A stretch of DNA of 64,000 nucleotides from Alloalcanivorax gelatiniphagus (GTDB lineage Bacteria > Pseudomonadota > Gammaproteobacteria > Pseudomonadales > Alcanivoracaceae): contig NZ_VCQT01000022.1 of assembly GCF_005938655.1 (NCBI RefSeq), forward strand, positions 62,001-126,000, written 5' to 3'. This document shows, one piece after another, positions 54,231 to 64,000 of this stretch. Under the pieces are notes generated by a model. That model was not told the origin of the DNA. It was given only the letters and a program-made list of their open reading frames with translations, and did no database searches. The translations under genes and the position numbers were made by a program. Every line of letters starts with the position of its first letter. Position 1 is the first letter of the stretch.

Positions 54231-54661
54231 CCCTCTCACTGACCCTGGCACAGGCCGACGCCATCGCCCGCGCCGCGCTGGAGGAACGTCGACGCTTGGA
54301 CCTGCAACCGATGAGCGTGGTGGTGCTCGACACCGGCGGCCACCTGATCACCGCGCGGCGCGACGACGGCGCCGGCTATCTGCGTTTCGAGATTGCCCAC
54401 GGCAAGGCCTGGGGGGCGCTGGGCATGGGCTTCGGCACCCGGGAGCTGGCGGAACGGGCGGACTGGATGCCCGCCTTCCTCAATGCCATCGCCGCCACCA
54501 GCGGCGGCCGTGTGATACCCAGCCCCGGCGGCGTGTTGATCCTCGATGATCAGGGTCGGACGACCGGAGCCCTGGGCCTGTCCGGTGACACCGGCGACAA
54601 TGACGAACGCTGCGCGCTGGGCGCGCTGGCCACCGCTGGCTGGGGGGCGCGGCCCGGCTAA
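54227..54661 (+). CDS. GlcG/HbpS-family (DUF336) protein
   Basis: 144 aa, a small alpha/beta protein with LTLAQADAIARAALEERRRLDLQPMSVVVLDTGGHLI and a terminal GALGLSGDTGDNDE motif, the family's hallmarks. GlcG-type proteins co-occur with flavin oxidases such as GlcDEF, which agrees with the FAD oxidase encoded two genes upstream. Biochemical role not established. Confidence 0.85.
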   Translation: MTLSLTLAQADAIARAALEERRRLDLQPMSVVVLDTGGHLITARRDDGAGYLRFEIAHGKAWGALGMGFGTRELAERADWMPAFLNAIAATSGGRVIPSPGGVLILDDQGRTTGALGLSGDTGDNDERCALGALATAGWGARPG

Positions 54662-54665
54662 GCGG

Positions 54666-55580
54666 TCAGCGGGTCAGCGCATCCAGGTGATCGAGCCGTT
54701 CCTTGATCACCTCGATCAGCCCCACCGCCGCGGTATTGGTCAGTGCCTGACGGCGATGGGTCACCAACGCCAGCGTGTTGCGGCCCAGTTTGTCATCGGC
54801 GAACGGCCGGTGGACCAGGGTGCCACGCTCCAGCTCCTCGGCAATGTCAAAGCGGCCGAGAAACGCCACCATCCGTGATGACAGCGCCAGTTGCTTCATG
54901 AACTCAATGGAGTTGGACAAGTGGCGGGGCTGGATATCGAGCCCCGCTTCCAGGAACCATTCACGCACCCGGTGGTGCATGACCATGGTTTCCCGCGCCA
55001 GGATCAATGGATGGCCCAGGCAATCCGACGGACGTACCACGGCACGGCGCGCCAGCGGATGGTCCGGCGTCACCGCCGCGCCGAGCGGCGCTTCATAACG
55101 GGCCAGCTCGTTGAGATGGGGGACCTTGGGGAGGTTGTAACCCAGGCCGATGTCGGCGGCGCCCTCGCCCACCGCTTCGACGATGTCGTTGATGAACAGG
55201 GTGCTGCAATTGACCCTCACCCGGGGGTAGTGCTCGCAATAGTCAGACACCAGCCGCCCCACCAAGCCGCCGGCCAGGCCGTTCATGGTGGCGATGTTCA
55301 CCTCACCGCCGCCCAGGTTTTTCAGGTCATCGATGCGTGACGCCGTGGCCCGGTACGCCTTCAGGGTCTGGCGCACATGCTCGATCAGGATTTCCCCGGC
55401 GGAGGTCAGACGCATGCCCCGTGGCAAACGTTGGAACAACTCTACGCCCAGTTCCTCTTCCAGCAGCAGAATCCGCCGGTTGACGGCGGTGGGGGAAACG
55501 TTGAGCCGCTCCGACGCCTTGCGAATGGACCCGGCGCGGGCCACTTCATCCAGATAACGCAACAATCGCGAGTGAAGCAT
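54666..55580 (-). CDS. LysR family transcriptional regulator
   Basis: 304 aa from the ATG at 55580 (GGAG 6 bp upstream). N-terminal helix-turn-helix LLRYLDEVARAGSIRKASERLNVSPTAVNRRILLLEEELGVELF, then a periplasmic-binding-protein-like effector domain. Convergent with the enzyme operon, so it lies at its 3' end. A likely regulator of that operon. Confidence 0.93.
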   Translation of the reverse strand: MLHSRLLRYLDEVARAGSIRKASERLNVSPTAVNRRILLLEEELGVELFQRLPRGMRLTSAGEILIEHVRQTLKAYRATASRIDDLKNLGGGEVNIATMNGLAGGLVGRLVSDYCEHYPRVRVNCSTLFINDIVEAVGEGAADIGLGYNLPKVPHLNELARYEAPLGAAVTPDHPLARRAVVRPSDCLGHPLILARETMVMHHRVREWFLEAGLDIQPRHLSNSIEFMKQLALSSRMVAFLGRFDIAEELERGTLVHRPFADDKLGRNTLALVTHRRQALTNTAAVGLIEVIKERLDHLDALTR

Positions 55581-55641
55581 ACGGGTTCTCCATGTGGGGC
55601 AGTGCATGCCAGACACAATGGCCATCGCGGTCAAGCCCCCT

Positions 55642-55663
55642 GTAGGAGCGACTTCAGTCGCGA
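55642..55663 (+). repeat. single REP half (A/T subtype)
   Basis: GTAGGAGCGACTTCAGTCGC plus GA, unpaired, inside the first mimic unit. Confidence 0.85.
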
Positions 55664-55957
55664 TCCGGCGGTGGGGGGCCGATTCCACCGCTTGGGCGCG
55701 CTGCGCGCGCCGAGAGGGAGGGATTGATGACTCGCGACCTTGTCGCTCGCCCTATGGGCCGCCGCTATATGCGGCGTTCTTCGGCATGCGCCTTCGTCGC
55801 CGGCTTCGCCGTCTCACCCCTTCGGGGCGCCGCCGCTACGCGGCGGCGTCCCTCACGGCGCTTTGCGCCGTTCGGTCGAACCGGAGGGTTCGAATGAAGT
55901 ACTCCCTCTCCGCCAGACACAAAAAACCCGGCATTGCCCGTCGCGGTCAACCCCCCT

Positions 55958-55979
55958 GTAGGAGCGGCTTTAGCCGCGA
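55958..55979 (+). repeat. single REP half (G/C subtype)
   Basis: GTAGGAGCGGCTTTAGCCGC plus GA, unpaired, at the same place in the second mimic unit. Confidence 0.85.
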
Positions 55980-56156
55980 TCCGGCGGTGGGGCGATTCCA
56001 CCGCTTGGGCGCGCTGCGCGCGCCGAGAGGAAGGGATTGGCTCGCTTCGCTCGGGGCTACGCCCCGTCACCGCGACGCGGTGACGCCCCTCACGGCGCTT
56101 TGCGCCGTTCGGTCGAACCGGAGGGTTCGAATGAAGTACTCCCTCTCCGCCAGACA

Positions 56157-56187
56157 CAAAAAAGCCCGGCCAATGCCGGGCTTTTTT
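56157..56187 (-). terminator. intrinsic terminator of tRNA-Ser
   Basis: Symmetric AAAAAAGCCCGGC, short loop, GCCGGGCTTTTTT hairpin 6 bp after the tRNA 3' end. Its outer flanks extend into GTGTCTGGCG and the inverse string in the neighbouring repeat. Confidence 0.92.
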
Positions 56188-56192
56188 GTGTC

Positions 56193-56283
56193 TGGCGGAG
56201 AGGGAGGGATTCGAACCCTCGATACGAGTAATACGTATGGTTCCTTAGCAGGGAACTGGTTTCAGCCACTCACCCACCTCTCC
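56193..56283 (-). tRNA. tRNA-Ser (anticodon GCU)
   Basis: 91-nt class II tRNA. GGAGAGG pairs with CCTCTCC, the anticodon stem GTTCC/GGAAC encloses CTGCTAA (anticodon GCT), a long variable arm is present, the T-loop has TTCGAAT, and CCA is encoded. Confidence 0.96.
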
Positions 56284-56369
56284 GGAACTTGCTTGTTACT
56301 TCACTGGAACGTTGATCGTTGATTCCGGCGCGCATAATACCAGTTTAGCTGGAAAATACAGCCCAAAAA

Positions 56370-56561
56370 TCAACCATTCTCGCCGCCTTCGCCAGTTTTT
56401 TCGTGTTGAATGCGTTGGTAGATCTCTTCACGGTGCACCGCCACTTCCTTCGGGGCGTTGACACCAATGCGTACTTGGTTGCCTTTAACGCCTAGGACAG
56501 TGACGGTGACTTCATCGCCAACCATCAACGTCTCACCGACGCGGCGCGTAAGTATCAGCAT
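56370..56561 (-). CDS. csrA: carbon storage regulator CsrA
   Basis: 63 aa (E. coli 61). [48 protein letters not shown] is the complete RNA-binding dimer core, including R44-type arginine. A global post-transcriptional regulator that binds GGA in RNA leaders. It lies between tRNA-Ser and lysC as in many gammaproteobacteria. Confidence 0.98.
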   Translation of the reverse strand: MLILTRRVGETLMVGDEVTVTVLGVKGNQVRIGVNAPKEVAVHREEIYQRIQHEKTGEGGENG

Positions 56562-56732
56562 GGAAAATCCCTCCTGGGTCCTTCAGGTTGTTCTGTGAGC
56601 GCAGCTTCGCTCCCAAGACTAACGGACCGCTCTCAATGCATCCATCATACGGTACGGCCTACATGTCCGCGGGGGGCGAAGGCCGCATTATGCCGCAACC
56701 CACCCGCAAAGTCTTCCCACGGAGCGGGATGT

Positions 56733-56762
56733 CCGGCGTCGTGGGACGGGCCACGACGCCGG
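56733..56762 (-). terminator. strong hairpin after lysC, no T-run
   Basis: CCGGCGTCGTGG, 6-nt loop, CCACGACGCCGG, 7 bp after the lysC stop. Either a Rho-independent signal lacking its U-tract or an RNA 3'-end-protecting stem. Confidence 0.4.
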
Positions 56763-56768
56763 GCGGTT

Positions 56769-57995
56769 TCAGGCCGCGGGCTGGTCCAGTTCGAAGGCCT
56801 GGTGCAGGGCGCGGACCGCCAGTTCAAGGTATTTCTCGGCCACCACCACGGAAACCTTGATCTCGGATGTGGAGATCATGGTGATGTTCACGCCTTCGGC
56901 GGCCAGGGTCTCGAACATCTTGCTGGCGACACCGGCGTGGGAGCGCATGCCGACACCCACCAGGGAGATCTTGGCGATCTTGTCATCGCTGATGATTTCC
57001 GGGTTGCCGAGCTCCTCGGCGGATTTCTTGAGCGCTTCCTTGGCCTTGGCGAAGTCGTTGCGGTGCACCGTGAAGGTGAAGTCGGTGGCGCCGTCGGCAC
57101 CCACGTTCTGCACGATCATGTCCACTTCGATATTGGCGTCGCTGACCGGGCCGAGGATCTTGAAGGCGATGCCCGGGGTGTCCGGGGCGCCGCGCACGGT
57201 GATCTTTGCTTCGTCACGGGTAAAAGCGATGCCAGAGATAACCGGCTTTTCCATATCCACCTCGTCGTCGACGGTAATGAGGGTGCCCGGGCCCTCCTGA
57301 AAACTGGACAGTACGCGCAGCGGCACATTGTATTTGCCGGCGAACTCCACGGAACGGATCTGCAACACCTTGGACCCGAGGCTGGCCATTTCCAGCATTT
57401 CCTCGAAGGTGATGCTGTCCAGGCGGCGGGCGGTGTCCACCACCCGCGGGTCGGTGGTGTAGACGCCGTCCACGTCGGTGTAGATCTGGCACTCGTCGGC
57501 CTTCAGGGCGGCGGCCAGCGCCACCGCCGTGGTGTCGGAGCCGCCGCGACCCAGGGTGGTGATGTTGTCGTCGTCGTCCACGCCCTGGAAGCCCGCGACC
57601 ACCACCACACGGCCGGCGTCCAGGTCGGCGCGCATCTTGCGGTCGTTGATGTCCTCGATGCGGGCCTTGGAGTGGCTCTGGTCGGTGCGGATCGGCACCT
57701 GCCAGCCGGTATAGGAACGGGCGTCCACGTCACGCTGCTGCAGCGCCATGGAGAGCAGCGCGATGGTGACTTGCTCGCCGGTGGAGACCAGCACGTCCAT
57801 TTCACGGGTGCTGGGTTGCTCGGAAACACCGTTGGCGAGTTCGATCAGGCGATTGGTTTCGCCGCTCATGGCGGACACCACCACCACCACCTGATCCCCC
57901 CGTTCCCGGAAGCGCGCCACCCGTTCGGCGACGGCCTGGATGCGTTCGACGGTACCGACCGAGGTGCCGCCGTATTTCTGAACGATGAGTGCCAT
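56769..57995 (-). CDS. lysC: aspartate kinase
   Basis: 408 aa. Phosphorylates aspartate for lysine, threonine and methionine synthesis. The catalytic motif KYGGTSVG (7-14) starts the kinase domain, and the last about 150 residues contain two ACT domains ([14 protein letters not shown] and [14 protein letters not shown]) for feedback by lysine/threonine. The length matches the alpha subunit of single-domain aspartate kinases. An internal start for a beta subunit cannot be judged by eye. The next gene upstream is alaS, separated by a REPIN. Confidence 0.96.
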   Translation of the reverse strand: MALIVQKYGGTSVGTVERIQAVAERVARFRERGDQVVVVVSAMSGETNRLIELANGVSEQPSTREMDVLVSTGEQVTIALLSMALQQRDVDARSYTGWQVPIRTDQSHSKARIEDINDRKMRADLDAGRVVVVAGFQGVDDDDNITTLGRGGSDTTAVALAAALKADECQIYTDVDGVYTTDPRVVDTARRLDSITFEEMLEMASLGSKVLQIRSVEFAGKYNVPLRVLSSFQEGPGTLITVDDEVDMEKPVISGIAFTRDEAKITVRGAPDTPGIAFKILGPVSDANIEVDMIVQNVGADGATDFTFTVHRNDFAKAKEALKKSAEELGNPEIISDDKIAKISLVGVGMRSHAGVASKMFETLAAEGVNITMISTSEIKVSVVVAEKYLELAVRALHQAFELDQPAA

Positions 57996-58070
57996 AGATG
58001 ACTTTTTCTGCAAAAAGGGGCGCGAAAGGATAGCATTTTCGCGCCGGGGTTTCATGTGAAGGCCTGGAGA

Positions 58071-58127
58071 TCGCGGCTGAAGCCGCTCCTACAATGCCCG
58101 TGGGCGTAGGAGCGGCTTCAGCCGCGA
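58071..58127. repeat. REPIN between alaS and lysC (G/C subtype)
   Basis: TCGCGGCTGAAGCCGCTCC, short spacer, GTAGGAGCGGCTTCAGCCGC, starting 7 bp after the alaS stop. Confidence 0.9.
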
Positions 58128-58134
58128 TAGGTTT

Positions 58135-60732
<2,598 letters not shown>

Positions 60733-60804
60733 ACGGAACAAACACTTACCGGAAATTAGGGACCGGCAGTATAGCGTTGTCCCGGGGCGGTTGCGATGGG
60801 CCGG

Positions 60805-61569
60805 CTATTTGAAAAAGGCGGCGGTGCAGACCGTGACCACCATCACCAGCAGAATCCACTTGAGCACCCGCTGGGAGACCCGGTGGGCGAAGCCCACGCC
60901 CAGGCGCACGCCCAGCAGCGTACCGGCGCCCAGCAGCAGCCCCGGCAGCCAGGCCACCTGGCCGCGCCAGGCGAAAATGGACAGCGCCAGCACCGTGAAG
61001 CAGCCGGTAATGGCCAGCTTCAGGCCGTTGGTGCGCACCAGGTCGTAGCGCAGCTGACCGGCCAGCACCGCGATCAGCAGAAAGCCCACGCCGGCCTGGG
61101 CGAAGCCGCCGTAGGCGCCGGTCAGAAACAGGCCCACCCAGGCCGCCGGCGTGGAACCCAGCGCACGGGGCATCTCGTCCGGCCCGGCCACCAGGGTGGC
61201 GGGCTTGAACACCATGATCAGCGCCATCAACACCAGGGTGCCGAGCAACACCGGTTCGAGAATGTCGGTGGGCAGGAAGGACGCCGCCAGGGTGCCCAGC
61301 AGGGCCCCGGCCAGGGTCGGCACCAGAATACCGGGCAGGGTCTGGAACGGCATGGAGCCGTGCCGGTGAAACTGGCGCACCCCTTCCAGGGACTGGATCA
61401 GCACCCCTACCCGCATGGTGCCGTTGGCCAGGGCCGGGCCCATGCCGGTGAGCATCAGCAACGGCAGGATCAGCAGGCCGCCACCGCCGGCCAGGGTGTT
61501 GATAAAGCCGGCGATCACGCCGGAGCCTAGCAGAGCCGCGACCAGCCAGGGGTCACCGAGGTATTCCAT
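60805..61569 (-). CDS. TauE/SafE family sulfite exporter-like membrane protein
   Basis: 254 aa, about eight transmembrane segments in two homologous halves. GSGVIAGFINTLAGGGGLLILPLLMLTGM and AAWVGLFLTGAYGGFAQAGVGFLLI are the duplicated family motifs. Family members export sulfite or sulfonate-derived anions; the substrate is not clear here. The start at 61569 excludes 16 upstream residues. Confidence 0.9.
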   Translation of the reverse strand: MEYLGDPWLVAALLGSGVIAGFINTLAGGGGLLILPLLMLTGMGPALANGTMRVGVLIQSLEGVRQFHRHGSMPFQTLPGILVPTLAGALLGTLAASFLPTDILEPVLLGTLVLMALIMVFKPATLVAGPDEMPRALGSTPAAWVGLFLTGAYGGFAQAGVGFLLIAVLAGQLRYDLVRTNGLKLAITGCFTVLALSIFAWRGQVAWLPGLLLGAGTLLGVRLGVGFAHRVSQRVLKWILLVMVVTVCTAAFFK

Positions 61570-61654
61570 GGGAGTCGCCTTGCGTAAAAGGAGGTGTGAG
61601 TTTGGGCGTGTCACCATTGCCGGGCAAGGGGGTAAATCACCGCATTGGCGTGGA

Positions 61655-61717
61655 TCGCGGCTGAAGCCGCTCCTACAGGGAGAGGGGACGGTGTTGTAGG
61701 AGCGGCTTCAGCCGCGA
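61655..61717. repeat. REPIN overlapping the recX 3' end
   Basis: TCGCGGCTGAAGCCGCTCC and GTAGGAGCGGCTTCAGCCGC. The second half supplies the last codons and stop (D-R-G-TGA) of recX. Confidence 0.9.
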
Positions 61718-62193
61718 TCCACGGCCGCGTCCAGGGCGGCGAAGCACTGCTCCGCGTCAAAACCCCGGGCCTGCAGAAAGCGCAGCTGCTTGGCTTTTTC
61801 CTTTTGGTCCGCCGGCGGCTGGCGAAAACGGCGCCCGTGGACCTCCCGGGCCAGGGCAAACCAGTCGCAGTCCGCTTGCTCCACGGCGGCGCCGATCAGC
61901 TCGTCGCTCAGCCCCTTTTGGCGCAGTTCCGCGCGGATGCGCAGGGGCCCCTGGCCGCGTTCGATGCGCGAACGCACGAAAAAACCGGCGAAGCGCCGGT
62001 CATTGAGGAAGTCCTGTTCCTGGCACCATTCCAGCACCGGGTCCAGCGGCGCCTGGTCACCGAACTTGTGGCGCATCTTGCCGCGCAGTTCGGCGTGGCC
62101 GTGGTCCCGCCGCGCCAGCAGCTTGACGGCGTACTGGCGCAGGGTAGCCTCATCCACGGGGCCGTCACCGGCCCCGTCACGGCGCTTACTCAT
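61708..62193 (-). CDS. recX: regulatory protein RecX
   Basis: 161 aa, modulates RecA filaments. [25 protein letters not shown], then a repeated three-helix motif ([35 protein letters not shown]). It overlaps the recA stop by 8 bp. The final residues D-R-G-stop are read from a REP palindrome, so the original end was probably replaced. Confidence 0.93.
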   Translation of the reverse strand: MSKRRDGAGDGPVDEATLRQYAVKLLARRDHGHAELRGKMRHKFGDQAPLDPVLEWCQEQDFLNDRRFAGFFVRSRIERGQGPLRIRAELRQKGLSDELIGAAVEQADCDWFALAREVHGRRFRQPPADQKEKAKQLRFLQARGFDAEQCFAALDAAVDRG

Positions 62194-63223
62194 CCGTGGC
62201 TTCGGGTTCCTGCTCGGCCTGGGCGGGCTCGCTGGTGGGCACGCTCAACAGACGGGCACGGATTTCCTTCTCGATGGCCTGGGCCACGTCCGGGTGCTCG
62301 GCCAGGTAATCACAGGCGTTCTGCTTGCCCTGGCCGATCTTGTCGCCCTGGTAGGCGTACCAGGCGCCGGATTTGTCCACCAGCCCCTGCTGCACGCCCA
62401 GGTCCAGCACCTCGCCCAGCTGGTTGATGCCCTGGCCGTAGAGAATCTGGAACTCGGCCTGTTTGAACGGCGGCGCCACCTTGTTCTTGACCACCTTGAC
62501 GCGGGTCTCGTTGCCGACCACCTCGTCGCCCTGCTTGACCGCGCCGATGCGGCGGATGTCCAGGCGCACGGAGGAGTAGAACTTGAGGGCGTTACCACCG
62601 GTGGTGGTTTCCGGGTTGCCGAACATGACGCCGATCTTCATGCGGATCTGGTTGATGAACACCACCAGACAGTTGGCGTTCTTCACGTTACCGGTGATCT
62701 TACGCAGCGCCTGGCTCATCAGGCGGGCCTGCAGGCCCACGTGGGCATCGCCCATCTCGCCTTCGATCTCGGCTTTCGGTACCAGGGCGGCCACGGAGTC
62801 CACGATCACCACGTCCACGGCGCCGGAGCGCACCAGCATGTCGGTGATTTCCAGGGCCTGTTCACCGGTGTCCGGCTGCGACACGATCAGGTCGTCCACG
62901 TTAACGCCCAGCTTCTCGGCGTAGTCCGGGTCCAGGGCGTGCTCGGCGTCGACGAAGGCGCAGGTGGCGCCTTTCTTCTGCGCCTGGGCAATCACGCTCA
63001 GGGTCAGGGTGGTCTTGCCGGAGGATTCCGGACCGTAGATTTCCACGATACGGCCCTTGGGCAGGCCGCCGATGCCGAGGGCGATGTCCAGCCCCAGGGA
63101 ACCGGTGGAAATGGCGGGAATGCGCTCGCGCTTCTGGTCGCCCATGCGCATCACCGACCCTTTGCCGAACTGGCGCTCGATCTGAGACAGCGCCGCGGAC
63201 AGTGCCTTGCTCTTGTCGCTCAT
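62186..63223 (-). CDS. recA: recombinase RecA
   Basis: 345 aa. Walker [10 protein letters not shown] (64-72), [26 protein letters not shown] and the acidic C-terminus ([14 protein letters not shown]). Catalyses strand exchange and stimulates LexA cleavage. The ATG at 63223 gives the usual [24 protein letters not shown] start. Promoter and LexA box upstream. Confidence 0.99.
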   Translation of the reverse strand: MSDKSKALSAALSQIERQFGKGSVMRMGDQKRERIPAISTGSLGLDIALGIGGLPKGRIVEIYGPESSGKTTLTLSVIAQAQKKGATCAFVDAEHALDPDYAEKLGVNVDDLIVSQPDTGEQALEITDMLVRSGAVDVVIVDSVAALVPKAEIEGEMGDAHVGLQARLMSQALRKITGNVKNANCLVVFINQIRMKIGVMFGNPETTTGGNALKFYSSVRLDIRRIGAVKQGDEVVGNETRVKVVKNKVAPPFKQAEFQILYGQGINQLGEVLDLGVQQGLVDKSGAWYAYQGDKIGQGKQNACDYLAEHPDVAQAIEKEIRARLLSVPTSEPAQAEQEPEATDE

Positions 63224-63294
63224 TGGTGAAACCCCTCTTCGATTCCGTGTGCCGCCACCCTGGTTCAGCTTCCATCCTGACCCGATGACCAGCA

Positions 63295-63310
63295 CTGTCT
63301 ATTTGGACAG
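63295..63310 (-). promoter_or_regulatory. LexA box of recA
   Basis: CTGT-CCAAATAG-ACAG on the minus strand, an exact CTGT-N8-ACAG match, directly downstream of the recA -10 box. Confidence 0.9.
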
Positions 63311-63311
63311 C

Positions 63312-63340
63312 ATTATGGGCAGTGTTTGGCCAGGCTGCAA
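63312..63340 (-). promoter_or_regulatory. sigma-70 promoter of recA
   Basis: Minus strand TTGCAG (63340-63335), 17-bp spacer, CATAAT (63317-63312). The -35 box lies only 10 bp after the pncC stop. Confidence 0.85.
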
Positions 63341-63350
63341 CCCCCGGCGC

Positions 63351-63839
63351 TCAAAGCCCGTCCAGATGCGCCCGCAGCCCTTGCAGAGCGGCGGCGATGG
63401 TGGCCCGGCGCACCGCCGAGCGGTTACCGGGAAAGTGAAACAGTTCAGCCCGGGACCAGCCCGGCGTCGCCGCCCAGCCGATCCACACCGTGCCCACCGG
63501 TTTGTCGGCGCTGCCGCCGCCGGGGCCGGCCACGCCGCTGACCGCCACACTGAGCTGCGCCGGCGACCGGGCCAGGGCGCCGCGCGCCATTTCCAGCACC
63601 GTGCCCTCGCTGACCGCGCCGTGGCGCTCCAGGGTGGCGGCGCTGACGCCCAGCATCTCCATCTTGGCGTCGTTGGAGTAGGTCACGAAGCCCCGGTCGA
63701 ACCAGTCCGAGGCGCCGGCCACTTCGGTGAGCGCCTGGGCGATGCCGCCGCCGGTGCAGGATTCCGCCGTGGCCAGCTTCAGGCCGCGCCCGCCCAGCTC
63801 GCGGGCCAGCTCCAGCACCAACTGCTCGATGTCCGTCAC
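63351..63839 (-). CDS. pncC: nicotinamide-nucleotide amidase (PncC, CinA C-terminal type)
   Basis: 162 aa (E. coli 165). Converts NMN to nicotinic acid mononucleotide, a pyridine recycling step. TAESCTGGG (25-33; S27 nucleophile), TYSNDAK and GVAGPGGG motifs are present. GTG start with GGAG at good spacing. Upstream of recA as in many gammaproteobacteria. Confidence 0.93.
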   Translation of the reverse strand: MTDIEQLVLELARELGGRGLKLATAESCTGGGIAQALTEVAGASDWFDRGFVTYSNDAKMEMLGVSAATLERHGAVSEGTVLEMARGALARSPAQLSVAVSGVAGPGGGSADKPVGTVWIGWAATPGWSRAELFHFPGNRSAVRRATIAAALQGLRAHLDGL

Positions 63840-63969
63840 GGGGGGCTCCTTGCATCGCCGGCCAATAAAGCCGCCATCATAACGCCGCGCTTGACCCAGG
63901 TCATGGGGCGTCGGCGGCGAGCGGCTACCCTGTGCACCGCCTAACACTTTATCCGTCAGGAGTTATCCG

Positions 63970-64000
63970 ATGCGTCTTTCCCACTCCGCCCTGGCCGTTC
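63970..64000 (+). CDS. start of an exported protein (cut by window)
   Basis: AGGAG precedes the ATG at 63970; the ten visible residues MRLSHSALAV look like a signal peptide. Nothing more can be said. Divergent from pncC. Confidence 0.45.
   Translation, partial: MRLSHSALAV

Larger units (their letters stand above)
55608..56151. repeat. two tandem copies of a tRNA-Ser-mimicking hairpin repeat
   Basis: Units start with GCCAGACACA at 55608 and 55912 (304 and 237 bp), and the same string starts again at 56149 in the tRNA terminator. Each unit holds half of a REP, a GGCGCGCTGCGCGCGCC palindrome, GAGAGGGAGGGATT or a close variant (like the tRNA-Ser acceptor on this strand), a variable hairpin-rich middle, and then CACGGCGCTTTGCGCCGTTC and GAGGGTTCGAAT...CCCTCTCCGCCA, which copies the tRNA-Ser T-arm and 3' end in inverted orientation. 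The middle differs (55735-55850 against 56041-56090). No protein gene is credible here. Confidence 0.85.

Noticed and set aside
55594-56322. 242-codon frame through the repeats and tRNA-Ser
   Set aside because: It is composed of REP and tRNA-mimic repeats with duplicated peptide strings and runs across a tRNA gene, so it is not coding.

Overview
The window looks like a chromosome segment from a high-GC gammaproteobacterium. The order pncC-recA-recX-alaS-lysC-csrA-tRNA-Ser(GCU), and ffs next to dnaX-ybaB-recR, is Pseudomonas-like. Together with the abundant REP palindromes and the lipid/CoA genes, it suggests a Pseudomonadales/Alcanivoracaceae-type marine or oil-associated bacterium. The placement is inference; no rRNA is present.

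Layout. 1-5.3 kb: quinone oxidoreductase (cut by the window edge), uvrB, an aminotransferase, tRNA-Asn, and a 166-168 bp tandem array carrying REP elements. 5.4-7 kb: a PHP-domain lipoprotein. 7.2-16.8 kb: an accessory surface-polysaccharide locus with a WbaP-type initiating sugar-phosphate transferase, two GT2 enzymes of galactofuranosyltransferase type, UDP-galactopyranose mutase, a sulfotransferase, a short Wzt-like ATPase, a Wzm-like permease fused to a TPR domain, and galE. 16.8-21.4 kb: recR, ybaB, dnaX (with a well-formed -1 frameshift signal), an orphan AAA ATPase and 4.5S RNA. 21.4-26.9 kb: Hsp20 with a sigma-32-type promoter, a 2OG-Fe(II) oxygenase, YbjN, an uncharacterised protein, a PadR regulator and DUF2804/DUF4282-like proteins. 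26.9-34.7 kb: a CoA-transferase, then a thiolase-pyrC-COG0523-ZrgA-like operon, and an acyl-CoA synthetase divergent from a FixL/FixJ-like two-component pair. 37-43.5 kb: cytochrome bd oxidase cydABX, divergent from cydDC, with an FNR/ANR-like site between. 43.5-46.8 kb: a minisatellite, SirB2, a DAHP synthase behind an aromatic-rich leader peptide and attenuator, and a chemoreceptor with a FliA-type promoter. 47-55.6 kb: a beta-helix/diheme cytochrome fusion lipoprotein and a LysR-linked catabolic cluster (binding protein, FAD oxidase, amidohydrolase, GlcG). 55.6-64 kb: tRNA-Ser with tRNA-mimicking repeats, then csrA, lysC, alaS, TauE, recX, recA (LexA box) and pncC.

Thirteen loci carry REP or REPIN elements built on GTAGGAGCGGCTTCAGCCGC, including a variant with compensatory stem changes. 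Several lie so close to gene ends that they supply the stop codon. The most notable items are the galactofuranose/sulfotransferase/TPR-permease locus, the DAHP-synthase attenuator, the dnaX frameshift signal and the tRNA-Ser-mimic repeats. All family assignments were made by reading the sequence; no database search was run.
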